A stretch of 9,509 bases of DNA. Source: SpSt-28 sp044343155. GTDB lineage: Archaea > Aenigmatarchaeota > Aenigmatarchaeia > CG10238-14 > SpSt-28. The translations under genes and the position numbers were made by a program. Positions 1 to 5,620 of this stretch are shown here, one piece after another (position 1 is the first letter of the stretch; the number at the start of each line of letters is the position of its first letter). The DNA lies in contig JAVZSS010000026.1 of the NCBI GenBank assembly GCA_044343155.1, positions 1-9,509 on the forward strand. The letters are read 5' to 3'. The notes beneath the pieces were generated by a model that was not told the DNA's origin, ran no database searches, and worked only from the letters and a program-made list of their open reading frames with translations.

Positions 1-864
1 TGGTATATGGTCTATTCCCCCAGCATGAATATCAAATGTTTCTCCCAAATATTTCATACTCATTGCAGAACATTCAATATGCCAGCCAGGAAAACCAACA
101 AAGTTGAATTTAACCAAAACTTCATTGCCTAAATCTTTAACATCTAAGATTTTAATGTTATGATTACTATTTGCATAATCTTTAATTTTTTCAAATTCTT
201 CTTTGCTCAATTTCCATTCAGTTATATAATCCCATTCCATGTGCCTTTTTCTATCTGGTGGAGAAAACTTCCAAAGAGCAAAATCTGTTATGTTTTTCTT
301 TCCTTCAACAGGTTCAACTCTAGCACCTTCTATTAAGTATTTATTCAATTTCTTAAAAGACATGCCAGTTAGTTTACCGTATTCTTTAAATTTTGAAGTA
401 TCGTAATAGATTCCATCTTTTAAAATATAGGCATAACCTTTTTCTTTCAATTTTTCTATTAATTCTTGCATTTCTTTTATATGCTCAGTAGCTTTCGGAA
501 TTATATGAGCTTTTCTTATATTTAAAGTTTCTATATCTTTAAAAAACTCTTGAGTATAAAATTCTGCAATTTCCCAAGCAGTTTTTTGTTTTTCCATTGC
601 ACTTTTTTCGATTTTGTCTTCTCCTGTATCTGCTTGGCTAGTTAGATGACCAACATCGGTAATATTCATAACGTGTATAACCTTAAATCCAAAAAGTTCG
701 AAGGTTCTTCTAATCAGATCTTCATTCACATAAGTCCTTAAGTTGCCTATGTGCGCATAATCGTAAACAGTTGGACCACATGTATAAATTTTAACTGTTT
801 TATTTTCAATTGGCTTGAAAACTTGTTTTTTTCTTGATAGAGTATTATAGATTTTAATTCTAAT
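1..864 (-). CDS. cysS: Cysteinyl-tRNA synthetase, N-terminal 288 codons (3' end beyond left edge)
   Basis: Cytoplasmic class I enzyme that charges tRNA-Cys with cysteine. Read from 864 leftwards, the frame is open to base 1. It begins (M)RIKIYNTLSRKK and holds CGPTVYDYAHIGN at about residues 29-41, which contains the first zinc ligand Cys29 and the HIGH-type signature HIGN. GWHIECSAM at about 260-268 contains the second zinc Cys, and HAGGIDHI follows near 280. The KMSKS loop, the remaining zinc ligands and the anticodon domain lie outside the window; the family is usually about 450-480 residues. The frame has no ATG: in-frame candidates are TTG, GTG (871-873) and ATT (862-864). ATT is chosen because it lies 8 bases after a perfect GGAGG, whereas the GTG lies inside that SD. 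About 40 residues between MEWD (209-212) and GFPGWH (257-262) look like an insertion compared with the short SPWG-type link I know from relatives. Product is certain; the start is not. Confidence 0.95.
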   Translation of the reverse strand, partial: MRIKIYNTLSRKKQVFKPIENKTVKIYTCGPTVYDYAHIGNLRTYVNEDLIRRTFELFGFKVIHVMNITDVGHLTSQADTGEDKIEKSAMEKQKTAWEIAEFYTQEFFKDIETLNIRKAHIIPKATEHIKEMQELIEKLKEKGYAYILKDGIYYDTSKFKEYGKLTGMSFKKLNKYLIEGARVEPVEGKKNITDFALWKFSPPDRKRHMEWDYITEWKLSKEEFEKIKDYANSNHNIKILDVKDLGNEVLVKFNFVGFPGWHIECSAMSMKYLGETFDIHAGGIDHIP

Positions 865-868
865 TTTT

Positions 869-877
869 ATCACCTCC
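869..877 (-). promoter_or_regulatory. Perfect Shine-Dalgarno sequence of cysS
   Basis: The minus strand reads GGAGGTGAT, full complement to the usual 3' end of 16S rRNA. It is the only strong ribosome-binding site I noticed in the window, and it decides the choice of the ATT codon at 862-864 as start. The in-frame GTG at 871-873 is part of this site itself, so it could be used only from a leaderless or otherwise unusual mRNA. Confidence 0.7.
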
Positions 878-940
878 AAAGAATTTTAAATAAGAATTTT
901 TTTCTAGAAATAGATTATTGACAAAAGCGACCAACCATAG

Positions 941-958
941 GATTAATTAATTTAAAAG
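941..958. promoter_or_regulatory. A+T box between divergent cysS and flavin reductase gene
   Basis: This stretch includes the palindrome TTAATTAA (943-950) followed by TTTAAAAG. Its left half is centred about 25 bases before the ATG at 972, the distance expected of an archaeal TATA box for a leaderless transcript. In the other direction it would give cysS a leader of roughly 50 bases, which fits that gene having an SD. A TTGACA at 918-923 is also present but has no convincing bacterial -10 partner. The assignment rests on composition and spacing only. Confidence 0.35.
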
Positions 959-971
959 TTTATAAATTTTT

Positions 972-1487
972 ATGAAGTTTTACTATGTTCTTCATCCCAG
1001 ACCAGTTGTTGTAATTGGAAGTGGAAGTGTAAATAGGAATGAAATAAATTTTTTTGCTTGCAGTTGGATTACTCCTGTAGATGATGATAATAAAATTGTT
1101 GGATTTTCTTGCTGGAAAGGAAACTATTCTTACAAATTGATTAAAAAATACCAACAGTTTTCTGTTAATGTTGTTGAAGATATTGACTTAATTTGGAAGG
1201 TTGGAACTAGTAGTGGAGAAAAGATAGATAAAGTTAAAGAATTTGAGATTGAATATTTTGTTGGCAAAAAACTTGATATTCCAATAATAAAAAAATCTTT
1301 GGCTTATATGGAGTGTAAGGTTGTTAAAGAAGTTGAATTTGGAGAAACATCATTCTTCTTTGGTAAAGTAGAAAATTGTGAAGGAAGTTTTGATAATTAT
1401 GGTATAAGAGAATTTTGGAAATATCCATTACATAAAGCTGGAAAATCTTTTGCTTTTCCTTCTAAAGAGTTAAAGTTTGTAAGATAG
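972..1487 (+). CDS. Flavin reductase-like FMN-binding split-barrel protein
   Basis: Probably a soluble FMN-binding protein of the flavin reductase-like / DIM6-NTAB family (Flavin_Reduct domain). Members pass electrons from NAD(P)H to flavin or act as flavoprotein partners; the substrate here cannot be told. Family features seen over 171 residues are PRPVVVIGSGSVNRNEINFFACSW near the N-terminus (family pattern: PRPV..., then N, then a small-residue/SW/TPV stretch), ITPVDDDNKIVGFS, a YKLIKKYQQFSVNVV stretch matching the conserved 'lI...geF.vN' segment, and GTSSGEKIDKVKEF matching the 'g..SG...dK' segment. The length suits a single-domain member. There is no signal peptide or membrane segment. 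The ATG at 972 has no SD. The gene stands alone, divergent from cysS, and is followed by an oligo-T run. It is not obviously linked to the cas genes. Confidence 0.8.
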   Translation: MKFYYVLHPRPVVVIGSGSVNRNEINFFACSWITPVDDDNKIVGFSCWKGNYSYKLIKKYQQFSVNVVEDIDLIWKVGTSSGEKIDKVKEFEIEYFVGKKLDIPIIKKSLAYMECKVVKEVEFGETSFFFGKVENCEGSFDNYGIREFWKYPLHKAGKSFAFPSKELKFVR

Positions 1488-1505
1488 ATTTTATTACTTC
1501 ATAAA

Positions 1506-1511
1506 TTTTTT
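1506..1511 (+). terminator. Oligo-T run after flavin reductase gene
   Basis: Six T residues lie about 18 bases after the stop codon of the flavin reductase gene. Oligo-T tracts are known to act as intrinsic terminators in archaea without a hairpin. In such an A+T-rich sequence T runs are common, so this is a candidate only. Confidence 0.25.
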
Positions 1512-1573
1512 ATTGGAGTTAGTTAAATTTTTTGTTAGTAGTACAAACCTTTAGAAACTTTCCATCTTCATAA

Positions 1574-1832
1574 CCAGAGTGTTTAGATAAGGTTATAGAA
1601 CTATACTCTGACCCTTTTAATGAGATAGAAAATAGAATAAAGAGTGTTATGGAGAGCTATAATAAGAACAATAAAATACATAAAATATTAGACGTATTAA
1701 TAAATAATTTTGGATGAGGTTATCGAGATTTATGAATGTATAATTTTTGCATGTAAACATTTGGCTGTAGTTTATGAAACAATAGGAAGAAAAGAGATAG
1801 TGGTGCAGTATTGTTTATTAGTTAAAGTATAG
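1574..1832 (+). pseudogene. Candidate decayed reading frame with one frameshift, unknown product
   Basis: From 1574 a frame without ATG at its head reads PECLDKVIELYSDPFNEIEN and onwards, about 47 codons, to TGA at 1715-1717. A frame one base further on is open across 1704-1715 and continues DEVIEIYECIIFACKHLAVV to TAG at 1830-1832. Joined by a shift near 1704-1715, the two give about 85 residues of plausible amphipathic helix. No intact start codon or SD is visible and I recognise no family. Stretches of 40-47 open codons can also occur by chance in this composition, so the call is tentative. Confidence 0.25.
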
Positions 1833-1953
1833 GGGAATGGGTAATAGAATGCTAAAACTTTTTGACACAGTATAGTTATGAGCATTATTTGGAATAATTT
1901 TAATAAAAATTGAATAATAAAGATGACTTGAGCTAAGAGTTAAATAGGTTATT

Positions 1954-2496
1954 TTAGAAGGAAGTAGATTTTTGATATTCTTCGAAAATAGTTTCTTTTT
2001 TTCGTCTATAGGCCTCTATATTGGAAGGATAGTTTATTAAAAATTCTAGTATCTTTTGGACTAATGGATTATTTATGTTTAAAAAAGGAATTTCTACTAT
2101 AGTTTTTTCTTTCCCACTATTATTTATATTTTTGTATGTGCTTATACTCATTAAAGGAGAAGTTCTAGCGTTATTATAGGATACTGTGGTTTCTAGAATT
2201 AGATATTCATCCATTTTTCCAATTTTTGATTCTTTTCTTCTTTTAAGTATTTCTAAGTTCCTAATCCTAAAATCTACTTCAATGCCTCCACCATACCCAG
2301 CTTCAATTGCTCGATTGTATATGTTATTGTATAAAAAATCATCTTCCTCTATACAGTAAGGTAACTCTATTTTTAAGTACGAAGCTCCTTTTGAATCCTT
2401 TTCTACAGTTGCTTCTATTCCTTTCTTCTTTAAATCTTCTATTATGTCATTTGCTTTTTCTTCATAGAGAAACTTTTCATATTGACTTATTCTCAT
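1954..2496 (-). CDS. Hypothetical protein, 180 aa
   Basis: I do not recognise this protein. It starts MRISQYEKFLYEEKANDIIE, with a charged N-terminal helix. A basic segment (EILKRRKESKIGK, about residues 82-94) follows a glycine patch (AGYGGGIEVDF, about 66-76). The C-terminal part (EKILEF... EAYRRKKETIFEEYQK) is again helical and rich in Lys/Arg/Glu. There is no signal peptide, membrane segment or cysteine cluster. The ATG at 2496 lacks an SD, but the TATA-like ATTTAAAT at 2521-2528 is centred about 28 bases before it, which fits a leaderless transcript. The gene diverges from the small gene at 2541/2565 and lies next to cas6, so an accessory or mobile-element-borne role is possible but unsupported. 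Confidence 0.7.
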   Translation of the reverse strand: MRISQYEKFLYEEKANDIIEDLKKKGIEATVEKDSKGASYLKIELPYCIEEDDFLYNNIYNRAIEAGYGGGIEVDFRIRNLEILKRRKESKIGKMDEYLILETTVSYNNARTSPLMSISTYKNINNSGKEKTIVEIPFLNINNPLVQKILEFLINYPSNIEAYRRKKETIFEEYQKSTSF

Positions 2497-2520
2497 TTAG
2501 ATTTATTTTGATAGTAAAGA

Positions 2521-2528
2521 ATTTAAAT
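2521..2528. promoter_or_regulatory. Palindromic TATA-like box between two hypothetical genes
   Basis: ATTTAAAT is a perfect palindrome and matches the archaeal box A core. It is centred about 28 bases before the minus-strand ATG at 2496, the classic spacing for leaderless transcription. On the plus strand it would place a transcript start near 2550, between the two possible ATG codons (2541 and 2565) of the small gene, which argues for the downstream start if the box works both ways. Confidence 0.45.
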
Positions 2529-2540
2529 CTTTTAGTATAG

Positions 2541-2786
2541 ATGCTAAAAGAAGGAATTATTGAGATGTTTGATATTATATTTAAGGATATAATGGGAAGG
2601 GCCAGAAATATGGGACTTAGTAGGGTAATATTTAATAGAGGGGCTTGTCCTCGTTATGATTTTGGATTTGATATGTATTTAAGGGAGAAAAAATTGCATA
2701 AAGAGGGTATTAGAATGCAATTAAATACAAAAGCTTATCTTGATAGTAAGAAGAGAAAAGAGGGTTATGTTGTTGAAGTTGGATAA
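2541..2786 (+). CDS. Small hypothetical protein, 81 aa (or 73 aa from 2565)
   Basis: I do not recognise this protein. It reads MLKEGIIEMFDIIFKDIMGR and continues with NMGLSRVIFNRGACPRYDFG and a Lys/Arg-rich second half. The mix of basic residues and aromatics could suit nucleic-acid binding, but no motif supports that. The longest frame starts at 2541. A second ATG at 2565 is preceded by AAGGA (2551-2555) at 9 bases and fits better the transcript start predicted from the TATA-like box at 2521-2528. The gene lies 56 bases before cas6 on the same strand, separated by oligo-T runs. It could be a genuine small gene or the fragment of a larger one. Confidence 0.5.
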   Translation: MLKEGIIEMFDIIFKDIMGRARNMGLSRVIFNRGACPRYDFGFDMYLREKKLHKEGIRMQLNTKAYLDSKKRKEGYVVEVG

Positions 2787-2799
2787 TTTTTAATTTTTT
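2787..2799 (+). terminator. Double oligo-T tract before cas6
   Basis: Five T residues (2787-2791) and six T residues (2794-2799) follow directly on the stop of the small hypothetical gene. This resembles archaeal oligo-T termination and suggests that cas6 is not simply read through from upstream. A weak box (GTTTAAGA, 2804-2811) after it could serve a cas6 promoter with a short leader. Confidence 0.35.
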
Positions 2800-2842
2800 A
2801 CTATGTTTAAGATTTTGATAAAAAGTAAATACAAAAAATATT

Positions 2843-3598
2843 ATGAGAATACTTCTAAAGTTAATATCTGAAAAAAATTGCGAATACGATTTAAAATATT
2901 TTCATAAATTACAGGGCTTTATTTATAGTTTGCTTAAAGAAACTCCTTATAGTTTCTTACATGATAAAAAACAATACAAATATTTTTGTTTTTCTAATAT
3001 TTTTCCTATAGGAGAAATTAAAATTAACGATATAAGAAATTTGATAATATCTTCTCCTGATATTTTGTTTATCAATTTTTTGTTAAATAAGTTGAAAGAA
3101 ATGAAAGAAGAAAAAAGAAATGTAAATATTGGTGAAATGTCTTTTAAAATTGAAGATATAAAGTTAATAAAAACAAAATTGGGGAGAAATTGTAGGTTAG
3201 TTTCTGCAACACCAATTGTTATTAGAATTCCTGAAAAAAATTATGAAAAATATGGTATACCAAAAGAATTTAGGAAGAAAAGATATGTTTATTGGCGTTC
3301 TATTTTTTCTTTTGAAGCTTTTGTTAAACAGTTAGAGGAAAATCTTTTTAAAAAATACAGTGAATTCTACAAAACTAATATTGAAAGATTTTCTTTATTT
3401 GAACAGTTTAAGTTTAAAAAAGAAGTTTGTAATCATGTTATCATTAAAGGAAAAGAGTATAAAGTCATAGGAAGTATATGGGAATTTATGTTTAGTTATT
3501 TAGATAAAGAGCAAAAAAATATTTTAGAATTTGGAGTTGATTGTGGTTTTGGAGAAAGAAATAGCTTTGGATTTGGATTTATAAATGTAATGAGATAG
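2843..3598 (+). CDS. cas6: Cas6 CRISPR RNA endoribonuclease
   Basis: Metal-independent ribonuclease that cuts the precursor transcript within each CRISPR repeat and leaves mature crRNA for Cascade. It is a double ferredoxin-fold (RAMP) protein of 251 residues, normal for the family. The N-terminal part has the usual pattern: YFHKLQGFIYSLL (about 19-31), then SFLHDKKQYKYFCFSNIF (about 37-54). His21 and His40 are candidates for the catalytic His; His40 lies at the commoner position. The C-terminus carries the diagnostic Gly-rich loop, GFGERNSFGFGF at 235-246. The ATG at 2843 has no SD. The gene runs towards cas5 and converges with it across 74 bases, so it is transcribed apart from the Cascade block. 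No repeat array is in view to show which repeat it cuts. Confidence 0.92.
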   Translation: MRILLKLISEKNCEYDLKYFHKLQGFIYSLLKETPYSFLHDKKQYKYFCFSNIFPIGEIKINDIRNLIISSPDILFINFLLNKLKEMKEEKRNVNIGEMSFKIEDIKLIKTKLGRNCRLVSATPIVIRIPEKNYEKYGIPKEFRKKRYVYWRSIFSFEAFVKQLEENLFKKYSEFYKTNIERFSLFEQFKFKKEVCNHVIIKGKEYKVIGSIWEFMFSYLDKEQKNILEFGVDCGFGERNSFGFGFINVMR

Positions 3599-3672
3599 AG
3601 AAAGAAGCGGAGATGTTATAAGTTAAATTTCAAAATGAGAAATAACCTAAGATTTTACAAAATCAATAGAGT

Positions 3673-4287
3673 CTACCTTGTTATCACAAACTTTTTCATT
3701 TGCCATACACCATTTTCATCATATCCAAATGGTAACTGAAGTACAGTAATTATTTCTCCTTTTTTTACTTCAACCTCATCAATTTCTTTTAATTTGTAAA
3801 AATTAGATATATCGATTTCTTTTTCATCTACTAGAGAAATCGACTTTATTAAGTTTTCAGAAGATCCAAGATAAGGAGTAAAAATACTTTCACTTTTTTT
3901 AATTTTTTCTTCAAGTATTTTGCCGAATGAATCATCACATTCTATTTTCACAAAGAATGTAAAATGAAAAATATAACTTTGTGTAACAACAGTTGTCCAA
4001 TTTTTCTTCCATTTACTTTTGTCTGCATTCCATCTAAGAATGCCAAATTCGAATCTATCTGTTTTGATATTTGGAAAATAAATTTCCAATTTCTTTATTT
4101 TTTCTTGGACTTCTTTTCTTATTATTTTTCTATTCTCCCTAATATCATTGTTTCCCTTCCCCAGTAATGCAGCTAGAAGACCATAAATTGAAGTTGGCGG
4201 AGGTAAAAATAATGATGGAGAGGAAGTCAAAAATAAAGGATTCCTATAAGAAAAGGAAATTGTTTCTAGCTTGAGTAGAAGTTGCAT
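3673..4287 (-). CDS. cas5: Cas5 Cascade subunit, type I-B
   Basis: RAMP-family subunit that caps the 5' handle of the crRNA in Cascade and joins Cas7 to Cas8. The N-terminal half shows the typical Cas5 start, LLLKLETISFSYRNP, followed by the family hallmark PPPTSIYGLLAALLGKG at 29-45. Length (204 aa) suits Cas5 of I-B systems, which lack the catalytic role Cas5 has in I-C; Cas6 is present here to do that job. The ATG is 9 bases after the cas7 stop, with a run of five Gs just before it as a possible weak ribosome site. It is the last gene of the leftward Cascade block. No clear terminator follows in the convergent gap to cas6. Confidence 0.92.
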   Translation of the reverse strand: MQLLLKLETISFSYRNPLFLTSSPSLFLPPPTSIYGLLAALLGKGNNDIRENRKIIRKEVQEKIKKLEIYFPNIKTDRFEFGILRWNADKSKWKKNWTTVVTQSYIFHFTFFVKIECDDSFGKILEEKIKKSESIFTPYLGSSENLIKSISLVDEKEIDISNFYKLKEIDEVEVKKGEIITVLQLPFGYDENGVWQMKKFVITR

Positions 4288-4296
4288 ATTCCCCCA

Positions 4297-5286
4297 TCAG
4301 AATAGTATTGGATTAATTTCTTGAGGAAGCTTAAAGATATCCTTATATTCTTTTTTTATATAAACTTTAAACTCATTTATGATTTTTTCCTTATCTGTTT
4401 GTGTTTGTTGTTGTGTATTAGAGGCATTAGAGGTTGGATTTACTTTCAACTCATTTAGTTTTTCAAATAACTTGTGAGTATCAATTTCATAATCCCTTAA
4501 AGATAGTGGATTTTCAACTTTTTCTTTAACATCTAACATTCCAAAAAAATTTGCATATTTCTCATTGCAAAATTCTATCTCTACAATTAATAAAGGTGTA
4601 GAATTTTTAGAGGAGGTAGAAAGTGTTGGTGCTAACTTAAGATTCTGTAACGCTTCTATAAGCAATTTATAATCTTTTTCGCTCATATTGGTTTCTTTTG
4701 CTGTTATGTCATTAATAAAAATAAAATGCTCTACTATGGCAACAGGAACTGCATACTTCTTTCCTATCGATCCTCCCTTCTTTTTTTCTTCTTTAGAAGC
4801 CATGACATTCGTAATAGTTACATCTATTTTTTCTACTTTGTTAAGTGAAATGCCAAAACTTACTTGGGTTGGGCCTATTGATTTAATGCTTGAGCCCTCC
4901 TCCTTCTCGTCCTTTCCTGGTATAGGAATTAAGAAACCAAAAACTCTTAGATCCCAACATTTTTCTAGTAATTTTTGCTTGATTTGATTTAAATCTTTTT
5001 TATCTATCGATTCATTTTTTAATAAGTCCTTTACTCTTTCTTCCGGTGTTTTTCTTTCTCCATTTTCTTTAATAATCTCCCTGAGAAATACTTCTGTTTG
5101 TTTATTAGAGTAAACATAATCTCTTATTCTTCTTTTTAGGAAAACATCTGTGATAAATAGTTTTTCTCCAAATATTCTAGGTTCATTGTCGAAGCTAGGA
5201 TCACCATTAGGATTACACCATTCAAAACCATAAATGTAAATAATTCCCCTTCTTTTTACTGGTTCTTTCGAATTTGTATCTCCCAT
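4297..5286 (-). CDS. cas7: Cas7 (Csh2-type) Cascade backbone subunit
   Basis: RAMP protein that coats the crRNA spacer in several copies, forming the Cascade backbone. Csh2-family features are WCNPNGDPSFDNEPRI at 23-38, LFITDVFLKRRIRDYV at 43-58, WDLRVFGFLIP at 111-121, IGPTQVSFGISLNKV at 137-151, and KYAVPVAIVEHFIF at 177-190. The protein has 329 residues. The extra length is at the C-terminus, where a Ser/Thr/Asn/Gln-rich linker (about 282-298) leads to a Lys-rich tail of about 30 residues. The ATG at 5286 follows the stop of the 98-aa gene after a single base, so the two are very probably co-transcribed and translationally linked. cas5 follows after 9 bases. Confidence 0.95.
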   Translation of the reverse strand: MGDTNSKEPVKRRGIIYIYGFEWCNPNGDPSFDNEPRIFGEKLFITDVFLKRRIRDYVYSNKQTEVFLREIIKENGERKTPEERVKDLLKNESIDKKDLNQIKQKLLEKCWDLRVFGFLIPIPGKDEKEEGSSIKSIGPTQVSFGISLNKVEKIDVTITNVMASKEEKKKGGSIGKKYAVPVAIVEHFIFINDITAKETNMSEKDYKLLIEALQNLKLAPTLSTSSKNSTPLLIVEIEFCNEKYANFFGMLDVKEKVENPLSLRDYEIDTHKLFEKLNELKVNPTSNASNTQQQTQTDKEKIINEFKVYIKKEYKDIFKLPQEINPILF

Positions 5287-5287
5287 G

Positions 5288-5584
5288 TTATATTATATAT
5301 CCCATAAAAATATAAAATTTTATTTTCTTTTCCTTTTCTAATACTTCTAAATCTTTCCAAAAGGATGGAGAAAGTTTTTCCGTATTGAGTTTTTCTCTTT
5401 CTTCCTCACTTAAATAATAAATATATCTGTGCGCAATTTTGTTCACAATGCTTATTAAATCTTTTACCTTAATTTCTTCTTTACTTAGTAGTTTGCTCCC
5501 GATTGGATTTTCACCCATCTTTTCGTCTATTTTTCTAATTATTTTTCCTATAAATTGAAGTACTTCTTCTGCGCGAGCTTCCAT
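5288..5584 (-). CDS. Small helical Cas protein, candidate stand-alone Cas11 (small subunit)
   Basis: This 98-aa protein has no motif that I can assign with certainty. It is predicted to be almost entirely helical: MEARAEEVLQFIGKIIRKID, then a loop with ENPIGSKLLS, then KVKDLISIVNKIAHRYIYYL, and a final IKFYIFMGYII. The hydrophobic/aromatic end with FxxGY resembles the end of type I large- and small-subunit helical domains. Position (between cas8b and cas7), size and helicity fit Cas11, the subunit that lines the non-target strand side of Cascade. In I-B systems Cas11 is known mainly as an internal translation product of cas8b; here cas8b is short (417 aa) and this gene follows it separately. 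A TATA-like run at 5600-5613 lies about 16-30 bases before its ATG. Alternatives are a split-off C-terminus of Cas8b or an unrelated accessory protein. Confidence 0.75.
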   Translation of the reverse strand: MEARAEEVLQFIGKIIRKIDEKMGENPIGSKLLSKEEIKVKDLISIVNKIAHRYIYYLSEEEREKLNTEKLSPSFWKDLEVLEKEKKIKFYIFMGYII

Positions 5585-5599
5585 AATTTCTATATAAGC

Positions 5600-5613
5600 T
5601 TTAATATATATAT
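5600..5613 (-). promoter_or_regulatory. TATA-like run before the cas11-like gene
   Basis: The minus strand reads TATATATATATTAAA just upstream, 16 to about 30 bases before the ATG at 5584 and within the 36-base gap after cas8b. The spacing suits an archaeal TATA box for a leaderless transcript of the small gene, cas7 and cas5, which would let the multi-copy subunits be made in excess of the single-copy Cas8b. Seen as sequence only; A+T composition makes chance matches likely. Confidence 0.35.
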
Positions 5614-5620
5614 AGATTTT

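Larger units (their letters stand above)
1488..1953. other. Gene-poor spacer between flavin reductase gene and 180-aa gene
   Basis: I find no intact gene over this roughly 465-base stretch. It holds an oligo-T run just after the flavin reductase gene, one candidate frameshifted reading frame (listed separately), and short inverted repeats at 1575-1610 (CAGAGT/ACTCTG around TATAG-AA-CTATA). Near 1854-1873 is a motif, CTTTTTGACACAG, that resembles some insertion-sequence ends but has no partner copy in the window. There is no CRISPR-like repeat unit. Confidence 0.5.

Noticed and set aside
918..950. TTGACA as a bacterial -35 element before the flavin reductase gene
   Set aside because: No good -10 box at 16-18 bases; the rest of the window favours TATA-box, leaderless transcription.
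1575..1610. Nested inverted repeats (CAGAGT/ACTCTG and TATAG-AA-CTATA) as a structured RNA or terminator
   Set aside because: Stems are only 5-6 base pairs, the inner loop is 2 bases, and no T-run follows; it also overlaps the candidate remnant frame.
1854..1873. CTTTTTGACACAG-type motif resembling the end of some insertion sequences
   Set aside because: I find no matching inverted copy in the window, no transposase remnant that I recognise next to it and no target duplication.
2307..2540. Plus-strand open frame opposite the 180-aa gene, rich in Leu
   Set aside because: Antisense shadow: Leu/Ser/Phe-rich composition comes from Lys/Glu codons read on the opposite strand, with no start signal.
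3651..3664. GATTTT-AC-AAAATC inverted repeat between convergent cas6 and cas5 as a bidirectional terminator
   Set aside because: A 2-base loop is too tight for a stable hairpin and no strong T-run flanks it on either strand.
3599..3672. Search for CRISPR repeats in this and other gaps
   Set aside because: No repeated unit of 24-37 bases with spacers is present in any intergenic region of the window.
4688..4987. Plus-strand open frame of 99 codons within cas7
   Set aside because: It lies wholly opposite the strongly supported cas7 gene and shows no family features.
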